From NCBI RefSeq assembly GCF_037975245.1, contig NC_092561.1:14011001-14075000 (forward strand): a stretch of DNA of 64,000 bases, read 5' to 3'. This DNA is from Apostichopus japonicus (Eukaryota; Echinodermata; Holothuroidea; Aspidochirotida; Stichopodidae). Position numbers and translations under genes: made by a program. Below, one piece after another: positions 1-12,077 of this stretch. The notes under the pieces are model-generated. The model did no database searches and had not been told where the DNA came from. It worked only from the letters and a program-made list of their open reading frames with translations. How positions within the stretch are numbered: the stretch's first letter is position 1; the number at the start of each line of letters is the position of its first letter.

Positions 1-411
1 GCATGTCCTATCCACTATACGATAGCTGATGCATTTCATATCCACTAGATGAAAACTGATGCATGTCATATCCACTATATGATAGCTGATGTATGTCATA
101 TTCACTATATGAAGTCTGATGCATGTTCGACCCACTATATGATAGCTGATGCATGTCCTGTCCACTATATGCCTATATTGGCTGATACGTGTCATACCCA
201 CTATATTATAGCTGAAGTTTGTCATATATCCACTAGATGATAGCTGAAGTATGTCATTGTCATACCCACTATATGATAGCTGAAGTATGTCATTGTCATA
301 CCCACTATATGATAGCTGAAGTATGTCACAACCACTATATGATATCTATTGCATGCCATATCCACTATATGATAGCTGATGCATGCCCAATCCACTTTAT
401 GATAGCTGATG
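1..411. repeat. 30-bp minisatellite, array 1
   Basis: Units of about 30 bp built on GATAGCTGATGCATGTC followed by a TATCCACTATAT-like half. The first units are in exact 30-bp register and later ones drift to other lengths. The units translate into a His-Tyr-Met-Ile-Ala-Asp-Ala-Cys pattern on one strand only because 30 is divisible by three. Related arrays lie at 29100-29434 and 62365-62606, each at the edge of a duplicated block. Confidence 0.9.
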
Positions 412-2003
412 GATTGGGCTATCATATAACCCATTCAACGTTTACCCATAATGACGGTTTACATTTTAAGCTATTAGAGGTCGACGGTTAGAACAGTAGG
501 CCCACTCGACAACCCATCTGCAAGCTCTCGTTGTGGAATCTTCCTGTTTCACACAGGAACTTTTAAAATGGAAAAGCCTTAAATCATCTTCAATCAATCT
601 CTCTATCTGTAGACCATTAAGTAGTTTATCACAGTTTATGCCAAAACAATAGGTCTATTAAGGAATATATACAACGATGCGTAATCCTTCATGGAGGACT
701 GATGCACTGCTCTAATTGTGGTATATTACCTTACATGGTAGTTGGTACGTAAAAACAGAATGGTATCATACGGGTACCAAAGGAAACGTATAATAAACAA
801 TCGGTTGCGGTTACTTACGGATGTTAGATCAACAGCAGAGTCATCATGATAGGATGCCATTTTAAAACAAAACTGAGCAAACCGTCACAGTTCGGCTAAG
901 AAGGCATTCAATGTTATCACAAAGGGATATTCAATAAATGATGCAAATATAGTCACCAATCTGTAGAAAAAAAGGAACAAACAAAAACGTAGCTTAGTCC
1001 ACAGTTCTGTTTAGAATACAATCGATGTACTGCACAAAGTGCACAGTACATCACATACAAACGGATATCTAATACATGATCAGATTATAGCCGGCAAAAC
1101 TGAGCAAAGTTCAATTATGTTTACAATACCTCCCTTGTACTAATCCGTGTTTTAAACGAAGTTAGTCCATAAATAATGAAACACAGGGTTAACACCGGCT
1201 CAGTGGTCCGTTTACTTACGTGGGTTTGATCATAAAGTCATCTCTAGGATCCATTGGAATTTGACGGTAATGACAAGGCAAATTCACTGTTAAGTAGAAT
1301 AGCACTCACAAGATGAAGTACAGTTTATTATTCTGTATATAGTGCTAGTTTCGAATTATTTATTCATCGAACTTTATTGCTCATAAAGGCCAGGCGTTTA
1401 TTAATTGAAAGTAGTACTTGAAACTTTGGACGAATACCCTCGCACGGTATAAGCTGCGAGATAAATATAAATATGATAAAATAAATCGATAGCGGTCGGA
1501 TAGGAATGTTTCCCAACTTGATGAAAATTATCCGATCGAAGTCATAATAAGGCGATATATTTTAGGCAATTAACGTAGTTGGTGGCTCGTCGTGTTGAGC
1601 GGTCGAAGTCGAAAGTCGAAGTGGTGTAAGTTTGAGACTAGCGATACTACATGGGTAATTGAGGGCGCTATCAGTTGACCAAAACAATAGCGGTGTCAAA
1701 TTACGCCGCTACATAAGCCCCCTCGCATCACTGACCGATAAAAAAGGGTGAGTGATCGATCAAACAAAACAAATAAGGAAAATCCTTCATCGATATCTTG
1801 CTGGCCATCGGACGTGGCGTCCTGAGCGAGTAACTGTGACCGGAGGGACGGGATCGGCGGATGTGGCTATGTGGCTTTGTCGGTAGACGATGTAGCTGGC
1901 GGGTATGATAATATAACCGGCGTTACGTCTGTCAGTGAAAACTGCAGAGAGTGCGATATTTCATCCTGATCAGTCCACGCTACTTTTAGCCGGTCAATCG
2001 ACA

Positions 2004-4260
2004 CTATGTCGTGCTTAGCATATATATATGTCTACCACAAAAGTTGTCTCCTCGGGAGATGACTCGGTACGGACCGCGATACGGCCGTTTGACGGTATCA
2101 TCGCTGACCCACACATGCGTACAACGCTCTTTATATGTTTGCAGTTGAGGCTTTCTCGTGTGATCTCTAGTTCCGATTGGGGTTGGCTGAGCCATTTGTG
2201 TTCGGAGACGGTCAACATAAACAGTAAGGTCTGGAGTGCGTTGAGTCTCATCTTGGTTGACCAAGTCACAAGTTAATCTCAAGGTTGTACATTAACCAGT
2301 TCAGCGGCGCTGTAGCCGATATCTTATTTGAGCGCCGTACGGATACCAAGTAAGACAAATGGTAATAAGTCACTCCAATGCGTAGGGTCATGTTGCGCTT
2401 TGACGGCAGCCTTTAATTGCCGATGGAAGCGTTCTTCTAAACCTTTGGATTCCGGATGGTATGCCGTGGTACGAATTTGTTTGCTTCCTAACAGCAAGGT
2501 TAGGTCGCGAAACACGGCCGATTCAAACTGCGTGCCTCTGTCTGTGGTGATCGTAACGGGTGTGCCAAACGTTGAAATCCATCGACAGAGAAACGCTTTT
2601 GAGACAGTTTCGGCGGTAATATTAGGAAAGCAAATGGCTTTCGGCCATCTTGTGAACCGATCTACAATAGTCAGTAAGTATGTATATCCATTGGATGGTG
2701 GCAATGGTCCTACAATGTGTACGTGATTAAAGCGCGCATCTGGTCAAGCGAAAGTACAAACTGATGTAACGGTGTGCCTATGCACTTTTGACCGTTGGCA
2801 GTCTAGACAAGATTTAACCCAGTGTCTCGCACCTTTGTTGATATTGGGCCAAACAAAGCGATCTGTAACTAATCGTTGAGTCGCGCGTATGCCAGGATGC
2901 GATAAACCATGTGTGGCGTTAAAGACAGAACGCCGAAAAGATTTCGGAACGTAAGGTATCGGTGGTCCGGTAGATACATCACAGAGTATAGTTTCATCAG
3001 AAGAAGGTAAAGAAATTTTCTGGAATACTATTGATTAAGATTCCTGGAGTTTTAAAGTTCGGGGTCGTCCTTTCGAGCATGTGTTAATTGCGCGTAGTCC
3101 AATTGAGCAGAGAAAGGAGCTCTAGTAAAGAATTTACTTCCAAGCGAGACAACGCGTCTGCGACAACATTATCTTTACCACTCACGTGACGTATGTCCGT
3201 GGTAAATTGGGACACGAAATCTAGATGTCTTCTTTCTCTAGGCAAATACTTATCAGAGTTCGTGCTCAGTGCATAAGTAAGGGGTTCGTGATCCGTGAAA
3301 ATCGTGAATTGTAGTCCCTTAAATGTTTAAGCGTTAGATAAATGGCAGTCAGTTCGCGTACAAATGCATTGTATCTAGATTCAGTAGCACTTAGCTTTTG
3401 GAGAAGAAAAACAACGGTTGCCAAGATCCATCTAGGTAGTGTTGAAGTACGCCTCCGACGGCCCGATTCGATGCACCCACCATGACGGAAAGGGGTAAAT
3501 TGGGATCTGGATGACTAAGTAGAGTAGCTTGCGCAAGTGCGGGTTTTGTTAGCTGTAAAAGATAGACGCTTCCTCTGCCCAAGTCAATGGTGCTGCTTTT
3601 CGTTTGTTACCCGCAAGTAAATCCGTGGGAGGTCGAAGGAGTTCAGCACATTGAGGTATAAGTTGCCGTTAAAAATTAAATAAACGTAGGTATTTGCGAA
3701 GTTTGCGTAAAGACGTTGGTTGAGGAAAATCATTAATAGCCTTCACCTTTTCCGGAAATGGGCGGATTCCTTTGGAATCAGCTGTGTGTCCAAGGAATTC
3801 AAGTGTAGGGACTCCACACTGACTTTTACTTGGGTTAGTTACAACTCCATAGTCTTGGAGTACGTTAAGCAGTTGTCTCAAATGATCCATATGTTCGCCG
3901 TTTGCTAGCAATGAGTATCTCATCGATGCAGACGTAACAAAATTCTAGTCCACGCGTTACCTCATCCATGAAGCGCTGGAATGTTTGCGCTGCGTTTCTG
4001 AGTATGGCATAGGTTTGAATTCGAACAGACTGAAAGGTGTTGTTATTGCCGTTTTGCAAATGTCCGACTCCTCAACCGGAATTTGGTGATATGCGCGCAT
4101 TAGGTATATCTTGCGCCATTCAGTGAAGCAGACAAGTCTTGTAAATGCGGCTTGGGATGACGGTCGGAATGGTAACGTTATTCAATCCACGATAATCTCC
4201 GCATTGTCTCCAGTCACCTTTTTTTCTTTGGAACGACAGGTGGTCATCTTTCTCACCCCC
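2004..4260 (-). mobile_element. Decayed Ty3/gypsy pol, copy A
   Basis: Read on the minus strand, pol domains occur in the usual RT, RNase H, integrase order. RT pieces (about 4060-3669) include the fragment AQTFQRFMDEV and a decayed catalytic box (Cys-Ile-Asp-Glu in place of a YxDD-type box). RNase H pieces (about 3582-3100) follow. The integrase zinc-finger region is near 3000-2760, the catalytic core at 2704-2324 (IVDRFTRWPKA, ITTDRGTQFES, AYHPESKGLEERF) and the C-terminal segment at 2282-2004 (VKRPYRGPYRVI). Frameshifts and stops break it throughout. No LTRs were recognised. The copy at 32387-34650 has the same broken structure, so the element was dead before the block duplicated. Confidence 0.88.
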
Positions 4261-4384
4261 CCCCTCCTTCAGATCTACCCTCACCTCCAAACCATTCATT
4301 TATTGTCGCTTCTTCGGCAGAGCAGAGAACTCCCCCACCCCCCCCCCCCCACACACACACACACATTCAAAAGTGTTGTCAAAG

Positions 4385-5040
4385 TACTTAGTTAGAATGA
4401 AGACTGAGGTAAAAACTCAATGGGTAAAAGGATCAAATGTTGTTTTGTCAGTTTTGATCAAATGTTGTTTTGTTGTTTTGTTTTGCAGCGATCATAATTA
4501 AAGGTGTTAGTGAATTTCAAACATGTTACCGTACTATATGTAGCCCATAATCAATTGTGCATGAAGGGAATTATTGATGACTTACGCAATTCATGGATTG
4601 TCCTCATGTTCTATTTCCTTTTGACATATCAAAACTAAACTTCAATTGTATTTTCATTTTATTTCAATTAATCAATCGTTTCGATAGACAAGGTCAAAAT
4701 ATAATAGTGAAAACACACAGGCATCCACACAGACCTTTTGAAAGAACTATGCATTAAATGTTCAAATTAAACGTTTACTGTTGTTAATGCTTACTCAGTG
4801 GCGTATCTAGGAATTCAGGGGACCATTTTAACAATGGGAGTTTCACACAAAGTCATAAATGGGTTATTTGCCAAGTGATCAATAAGACAAATTAAAGCCC
4901 GCATTAAATATGACAAATTCTGAATAGAGTACAATCTATTACACCCAGTCTAGTATTCAGAAGCCATCTCCATTTACTTTAAGTGACCACCAAGCAACTG
5001 AAAGTTATGTTCTAAGTATCTTAGTGAAACACACCTATTG
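4385..5040. repeat. Dispersed repeat shared by three places
   Basis: This stretch is present in copy B (34780-35395) and, inverted and more diverged, inside a caspase intron at 47870-48690. Landmarks are CAGCGATCATAATTAAAGG, a CAGTGGCGTATCTAGGAATT segment that resembles hAT-type ends, and GCCAAGTGATCAATAAGAC. No coding potential is evident. Confidence 0.75.
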
Positions 5041-5204
5041 ATGGGCGTAAATAACTTGAACTAGCACTGTGTTCACATTGTCCCCGTTCTGGCGTAGTGA
5101 CGAATGTGCAAAAAGTGAGTTTTAAGAAAACGCGCTATATAGATTTTAACATTTTTACTTTCGTATTTCGTAATTAAAAAAAGATCTTTTTACCGAAAGT
5201 TAGC

Positions 5205-5300
5205 CATTGAAGAAGATCTTGCTAGGATCAAAACCTCAGGCCAACTTACTTTTACACATTCTCTTTAACAGGCTCTCTAGTGGATAAGCAGTTTGCTAAC
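5205..5300 (+). mobile_element. Penelope-like element terminal motif (relic), copy A
   Basis: The segment TTGAAGAAGATCTTGCTAGG followed by ATCAAAACCTCAGGCCAACTTACTTTTACACA closely resembles the end of the Penelope-like element near 20512-20560. There the same motif reads GAAGAAGATCCTGCTAGGAT then CGAAACGTC. Penelope-like elements are known to carry hammerhead-ribozyme motifs near their ends. Here the GAAA and GTC positions have decayed to AAAA and CTC, so self-cleavage is unlikely. No Penelope coding sequence lies next to it. Confidence 0.6.
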
Positions 5301-6058
5301 AGTTTTATTTTATTTTGAGCTTAAAACAAGAACAAATGAAGGGCAACAACTAGTTTAAAGACAATTTTAATGAGAACATTTAGTAAAGTGGGTTATTTTA
5401 TTTGCAAAAATTAGTACGCAATCGTTTACATCATTAGGTACGTACGGTAAAATATTCTGTAGAACATGCAAGCAGCTTGCCGATTCCGTAATACAATTTG
5501 ATCGCAAGATACCGCATACTGAACAGAAGAATAGACCTAAAAGATGCCACATGCGTGATATGTCACGGGAAAATGCTTTACGTTACTATCAACGAATTGC
5601 CGAAAAAACTCTATCATAACATAAGCGTAATCGAACAACTCCGAGGAGACACTGGCCCGAATTGACCAGGGAAGCATGTACATGGCTAAGCTTCAGTTGA
5701 ACACAGAACTTACTCGTTTTAATATCCAAAATTACAAACACAGAAAAAGTATCTTGTCAATAAACCAACTTTAGCAGTGAATATCCAAATCCACGTTTAT
5801 CGTTCAATCCTGGGCGAAATACTACCGTGACTTTATGTGTTTCCATAGAGTTAGGTCTAGTTGAAACAGGCCTTGACCAGTAACATCCCACAATCACAAG
5901 ACAGTCACTAACGAAATAAAACGTCCAATCGCTACATTGTAAATGTATCACGAACTCACGATACTGGAATACAACAAAGGAAATAGATATATGCGATGAA
6001 ATACTAACATGACTATTTACATATGCTGTGAGCCAACTCACTACATGTACTAACAATG

Positions 6059-6473
6059 CTACCCTATAGGCACGGTATATACACGGTTATCTCTGACAGT
6101 AAATATTATACTGTCAGTTGCGTGATGTAATGTTACATGTAAGGACGTCCAGTAAGCTATGTCCGACCATGGTCCGACACAGCTATCGACAGTATATAAT
6201 TTTCGCAGAATGAGACATTTGCAGCATAGACAGAGGCAGAGTCTTGCATGTGGACTCATGGGCATGAGATACTCCGGGTGCTAAAAAATCTTTCCGCATG
6301 GATCTCAAAAAATTGATCCAAAGTCTGCGGCGTTTTACGTCGGTTCTTTTACTCGGAAATCTAAAAAAGCTGATGCTTTTGTTGGATGTGGTATAACTGC
6401 AACCTCCAACAACACAGAATGGTGGCATTTCGGGGGAAATGGAGTAATATCGTTGATGTTTTTGGCAGCTCAA
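6059..6473 (-). pseudogene. THAP-domain fragment, copy A
   Basis: From a possible ATG at 6428 the minus strand encodes a THAP zinc-finger start: MPPFCVVGGCSYTT, then SFFRFP and a Trp at the usual spacing. THAP domains bind DNA through C-x(2-4)-C-x(35-50)-C-x2-H and occur in host proteins and P-element-type transposases. The first Cys pair is visible. The distal CxxH and AVPxxF-like parts are not intact; cysteine-rich remnants with His-Ala-Arg-Leu-Cys continue in another frame toward 6059. No downstream exon or transposase was found. The same broken fragment is in copy B at 36420-36906. Confidence 0.6.
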
Positions 6474-6869
6474 GTATACAACTTTACACGCTAAAAGTAT
6501 TGTTGTGAGTGAGGTCTACAAACAGTGACGTCACATGGTCACCTGATGTCTTCGGAATGTTCAGGAATGTCTGAAATGGGTTTCATAAAAAGCTGACTTT
6601 TCTTCCCATTTTTCACGTAATTAACGTCCGAAATTGGTAAAGTTAATTACAGCAATGTAATTGGAGTGAGTTAAGGATTACATACATGCAAAATGGTGGG
6701 ATTTTATGTTCATCGAAAAGTCTTCATAGTTGGTCTTTAAGGACTTGGATGAGAAACAATTTTGATATCCAGAAATATAATTGAATAATAATGACCTAAC
6801 ACTGCATAACTATAAAATCAATCTCTAACAAAGATTTGACTACTGGTTCTAGGTTACAAGGTTACTACC

Positions 6870-8560
6870 GCTTCACTACTAGAAATAATTAAATTCCTTT
6901 GGTCACATTTCATAGTCACTGTGCCAACGTGGTTTTGTCTTTGCTCTAATACTTCTTCGTAAATCAGTGTTCGTGGTTTGGTCCTCTGAAGAGGTTCATT
7001 GTCAGAATTAACTATGTCATTGTCTTCATGTCCTTCATAACTAAATGTTCCACCAGTAAGTAAATGTTTGCGGTTGCGTCTATACTGTACACCTTCAGCT
7101 GTCTCTACATAGTATGATCTGGGCTGGTCAGCTTTAGATACAATAGTGGCTGGTTTCCAACCTTTGTCAGTGGGTCATAATATGTTTTTTGAGTCTGTCT
7201 CTTCCTTCAGAATTTTTGGCCTGAGTAATTGTTCAGTTGTTGGAAGTAGGGTCTTTGTCCTTCGTCCAAACAGTCGAAGGTGATCCGAGAATATTATATC
7301 TTTGTGTATTCCTGTAATCTCATAAAGCTAGGTATGGATCTTGTCCACTCTCCTTTGCCTTCATTGCCATGCCATTAGACTGAGGATGGTATGGACTAGA
7401 CGTATTATGATGAAATTGATAAAGTTTCGAAAAACTGTCTAATTGCCAACTTTTGAATTGGGTTCCGTTATCTGTGATAAGGACATTTGGAATACCATGG
7501 CGTGCAAATTGTGATTTACAAAGTACTACAACAGTGTTACTCTTAGTATTAGGTAAATGTGAAATTTCAAAGTAACCGGAGAAATAATCAATTAATATCA
7601 AATAGTTATTTCTGTTCCACTCAAAGAGATCAGCACCCACTTTCTGACAAGGTCTTTGAGGAATCTCATGAAATTGTAGAGATTCTTTTTGATTCTGCCT
7701 CCTGTGTGTTACAGATGGAACACTTTGAATTTAAATCTTCAATTTCAGCACTCATTAGAGGCCAAAACATAATGTCCCTTGCTCTTCGTTTACATTCATC
7801 TTGTACTTTCATTAACATTTGCTGAAGTCGATGTGGAGTTTGATACAAGGGTTACTAAAAAATTGGCTCTAATGGTTTGTGATCCGTTTCAACATGAATT
7901 GATTTCTGACCATTCAGGTACTCATGAAAACGCTCACAACCAAACACAATGGCGAGCATTTCTTTTTCGATTTGTGCGTAGTTTTGCTGACTCTTAGTTA
8001 ATGATTTAGAAGCATATGCTACTGGGGACCCATTTTATAGAATTACAGCTCGGACACCGTGGCTACTAGAATCTACAGATAAGGTTACTTCTTTTGTGAC
8101 ATCAAACAATTTTAGAACAGGGGCCTGCGTAATAGTTTCTTTAAGCTTTTGAAAACTCTTTTGTTGAGCATCTCCCCATTCCCAGTGCACACCTTTCTCT
8201 AGTAGTGCCCTTAATGGTGCACTCTCTGTAGACAAATTTTGCTAAATAGTTAATTACACCCATACACCTTTGTAACCCTTCCTCCTCTTCTGGGGACTCA
8301 TTTCTGTGACAGCTCTGACCTTCTCAGGGTCAACATTGAGCCCACTCTCATTTAACACATGACCTGGTTAGGCAATATCAGATATTCTTATCTGACATTT
8401 ACTTTTGTTCAGTTTGAAGTCTGCTTCTGTCCAAAAAATTACGTAACCGCTGGCCATGCTCTGCTACCGTCTCTCCCGAATACTTATACTCATTATACAC
8501 ACTCATTGTTCTTACTAACAAGCGTCATATGTCATATACAAACATAGAAGAGTGACCACA
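6870..8560 (-). mobile_element. Decayed second Ty3/gypsy pol, copy A
   Basis: A different Ty3/gypsy family from the one at 2004-4260, again minus strand. In order: end of RT (about 8400-8240, a Leu-Asn-Glu-Ser-Gly-Leu-Asn-Val-Asp-Pro-Glu-Lys-Val stretch), RNase H (8235-7880, ALLEKGVHWEWGDAQQKSF and a Thr-Asp-His motif further on), integrase HHCC region (7848-7666, two CxxC cysteines), integrase core (7640-7330, LIDYFSGYFEI, TDNGTQF and SPYHPQSNG) and a C-terminal segment reading toward 6870. Several stops and frameshifts interrupt it. It is shared with copy B (37250-38950). Confidence 0.85.
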
Positions 8561-8872
8561 GCCCCATGCTTCTTAGGGTAGGTTGGTGGTTACAATAACA
8601 GGATATATTGTTGTTGCTAAAGGGTGGTGTAAAGTACAATACTGAAGAATGCGTAGAATATGTTACACATCACTCTTGAGTGTTTTCACTATTCTAGTAA
8701 TGTGTTAAAAACAGTTTTTAAATCAATTATTCAATTTAACGACGAGACAAAAGTGCAAAGAAAACCTGTTTGCTATCGGACCAAAAAGAACGATGTAACT
8801 ATCTAATCTTTACAGATAATGTATTCAGTTGGCTGTTGCTGCCTATTGGTGCTCTATCGGTCATTATGAAAA

Positions 8873-9052
8873 CGATTGGCCTTTTGGCTAAGATCATGTG
8901 TAGTATCTGTTCCCTTTCGAGGGGAATGGTGATGCACACCTGACGATGATCACACAGTCACAGTCCCGATGCAAGGGGACTGGGGTTAGAAGCGGATCAG
9001 TAGTTCAGTAGTTTGGTTTTCGTGCCCAGGTTCTTTCCTGGGCGACTTTTTC
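8873..9052 (+). ncRNA. U2-snRNA-like structured sequence, copy A
   Basis: The first 40 bases match the 5' region of metazoan U2 snRNA: GGCCTTTTGGCTAAGATCAT followed by GTGTAGTATCTGTTC, which includes the branch-point-pairing GTAGTA. The similarity then stops. What follows is not U2 but can form hairpins: TTCCC/GGGAA, CAGTCCC (8961-8967) with GGGACTG (8976-8982), and GCCCAGG (9024-9030) with CCTGGGC (9037-9043). A T5 run at 9047-9051, which could act as a Pol III terminator, ends it. No clear Sm site. Copy B has the same segment with about two differences; the related locus near 43320 lacks it. It is probably a retroposed U2-derived chimera or SINE rather than a working U2 gene. Confidence 0.55.
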
Positions 9053-11899
9053 TAAAAAGGTATTGGCCATGAAAGTGCACGCTGTGAAGCATTTACAGAT
9101 AAGATGAGTTCCATAGTTGTGATATAGGAATATGTGGTGGTGTTCCATTTTGGGCGTCATGTAACGAAACACATGTTAGTCTGTACGTCTGGTTGCGTAT
9201 AGTAATTCCCTGCAGGACAAATACTGGTACTTGCATAAACGGGCTTGATTTAAGATTTGGGAGTGTGGGGGTCCGCCGCTCAAGAAAGGACAGACAGGCA
9301 TTGTTAGGGTTTTCTCTTTAATGCACTGACATCGATTAACTAAAAGATAATCGAAAATTACTACACTAAATACATTTCTCAACTTTAATCAAGAAAGAAA
9401 AGGACAATACTAATACAATGACAATACTTAATCATCCAGAAAAAATATGAGCCAAACACCATTCTCGAAAACATGATATAACACGGGTCACACATGAATT
9501 CTCAATTATGGCAAATAAATTAATCAAATCAGTTGTAACCCAATAGCCTCCCTTAAAGTCAATCGTGATCCACGAACTTGAAATGCATTAGAGTATCATT
9601 ATCACACTTGCATTGCAACCGATCCACATCAGAACAAGATCATTGTATGGACCTCAAATAACACATATATTTCGTTACATGCCCTTGAAAACATCATCAC
9701 CGGCTTTCGACTACATGGCCAGTAAATTACCTGATATAATTTGATACGTAACAAGCCCCTCCCCTTTCTAATCTCTGCAACTAAATTCAGAACAAATAAT
9801 TATAACTGAAGTCATGCTCCCAAAATAAAAATTAAGCTTAGATATTCTTTAAGCAAATGAAAGCTCCATGCCTAAATAACAAATAACTCATCTTCCCCAT
9901 GATTTAACTCTTGGAATCTTGATCAGACTTGATCAGACTTACGATGTAGGAGGTATTGACCAATGACGTCCTATCACACCGGACAGAGTTCACATGGTCA
10001 GGCAACTACATAACAAGTTTTAACTTGTTCGGGCTTACGCTCTAGGAGGAGCTCACGACACACTCTTATTTGCTCAATCTCTCTCTCACACATACACACC
10101 GTGGCTGAACTTGAAAACATTGTCGCGAACTCCAAACCATGGACTTTTAACTTGATAGGTGTGTGCCTGAGCATGCCATTTAGTATCTCTGTGCCTTATG
10201 ACGTCATGGCGGTGACATGTCAACCATCACAGTCGTTACGCGCATACAAAAAAGTGACCAAATTTTCAAACCCATTTGGCACATCAGTCTCTGCATGTTC
10301 ACATCGCGTTAAGTAATGTTAAACTCTAGTGTCAAGAGACCGAGAAGTTCAAAGGTTAAACTCCCCCAAATGTGTGAGAAAAATTTCGCAGCTAACCTGA
10401 ACCTCAGCACCGACGGATCTCAACGTTGCTAGGTATGTAAGGGAGGGATCCACAGACCCACTCTACATAGTGGGAGGCCTCAGTGACTTCAGTGCATTCA
10501 CTGTTCTGTTATAAAACCATTCATTTACCTCTGGCCCTTCTACAGTCGGGGAAAGTTTTAATCCTCCCCCCCCCCGACACACACACAACTTGGTAATCCT
10601 GTACAGGACACTTTTCTTAAATGGTTGTGTTAATGGATGAATTGCGGAAAGGTAGCCTTTAACATATAATCATAAAAATCAGTTTTTTCGGGTTCAGTTT
10701 ATTTTTGGTCTATTATTAAGTCTGATTAAGCATATACACATGTAAACATAACAGAAATAGTGTAATGAAATGACAAAAAATAGTGTAAAAAAACAATATC
10801 AATAGAGAATGATAAACGAACATATACCTAGCGATAGTTTCTTATATACTATCATTCAGACCTTTTGCAATATCTTTAAATGTACTGTACATATAGAAAA
10901 TGTGGTTTTCAAATACAATTGTGTTTCTCAACACTAAGGATACAATCTACAGCGCTTTTAAAATGAGCTCGGCTGGGATTGATTTCCTGCATTTTACAAT
11001 TTTTTTAATGAAAATATTTAATAATTAGTAAGAAAAAATTATAGTGTTTCATATGTTTGTCCAAACAGCTAAAACAAATAATCTTGAAAGTTTTTCAGTT
11101 ATGAGGAAAACAACATGAAGTAGAGATGTCTTCATCTTCTAATTTACAGAATGTACATAAAGAATCCTGTCTTTTTCTCATCTTGAAAAGTAGCTGATTT
11201 GTTTCAAGAATAAAAAGTAATTCTCTTGACTGGAAGTAACATACTTTCATATCCCGAACACTTTAAAAACAATTATAAAATATCTTACTACATTCACCGT
11301 CAGGAATGTTTAACAGGGTACGTCATTTAAAGCATGTTGAAAGGGAAGTAACATTATTGACATCATTATTTTTAAGCAATTCAATATATGCTCTTCTTTA
11401 GACATTTTGACAATGCAGTATATCAACAAAGACAATTTCCTGTTGTGAAAGATACGTTACCTCAATCAAATCATTCTTCCAGTGGTTGGGAATAGCATGT
11501 ATAATACTATGATAATGTATATACAGTAATAGCGAGGAGGGGATATTGTATTTGTTACTCAAGTCAGGACATTTGTCATTACCGAATATTCTCTGGTTTT
11601 ATTATGTCCGGATAATCCTGGTTTCAGTGGTTCTGTTTGGTAGACGTCAGTAACAGGCCGAAAGAGGTGTGGACGCTGCTTTTACAGAGTAGTTTTGTTG
11701 GGAAGGCACGGGAAGTGTATTCGGCTCTCCCTATGGTTCTGTTTGGTAGACGTCACTAACAGACTTCAGCCTCGTATAATTTTTTCTTAGGCCTATATTT
11801 GATTGTTGGAGTGTGTCAATCTCCAAAGAAAGCCTGACACAAAGTCACTTTAAAATTAAAGAAAAATAATAATAACATCATATTTTACGTTATCAACAC
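9053..11899. other. Stretch of copy A without recognised gene
   Basis: The sequence is collinear with copy B 39444-42229 and AT-rich, with short CA and C tracts (for example near 10560-10590). The longest open frames are under 75 codons and resemble no family I know. Its diverged relative at 43320-44260 covers the part up to about 9960. Confidence 0.6.
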
Positions 11900-12077
11900 T
11901 GTTACGAGGGCCCATTGTAGCCTAACGCTAGTTACTGCTAGTGAAGAGCCTAATGTTATATGATAGAAAGTATTTAAAATTGCCTACGTGATAAATCAGT
12001 ATTTGAGAAATTAGGTCGGGTTACCGTGTCAGAATGTTATAATACACGATTGTTCTGGTACATTCCTTATGATGACG
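11900..12077 (+). repeat. Truncated 5' LTR
   Basis: This fragment matches the first 178 bp of the 3' LTR with two differences (AAGAG against GGAAC context near 11948). It breaks off after TTATGATGACG straight into integrase coding sequence. That junction is the 5' edge of the internal deletion. Confidence 0.92.

Noticed and set aside
49-491. Cys/His-rich repeat protein encoded by the minisatellite
   Set aside because: The 30-bp period keeps frames open. Unit-length drift breaks the pattern, and the same frames appear at all three arrays without codon signal.
2328-2726. Plus-strand frame opposite the integrase core (also 32791-33117)
   Set aside because: Antisense shadow of a clear integrase sequence on the minus strand.
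8873-9052. Authentic U2 snRNA gene
   Set aside because: U2 similarity ends after about 40 bases; the downstream Sm site and stems of U2 are absent.
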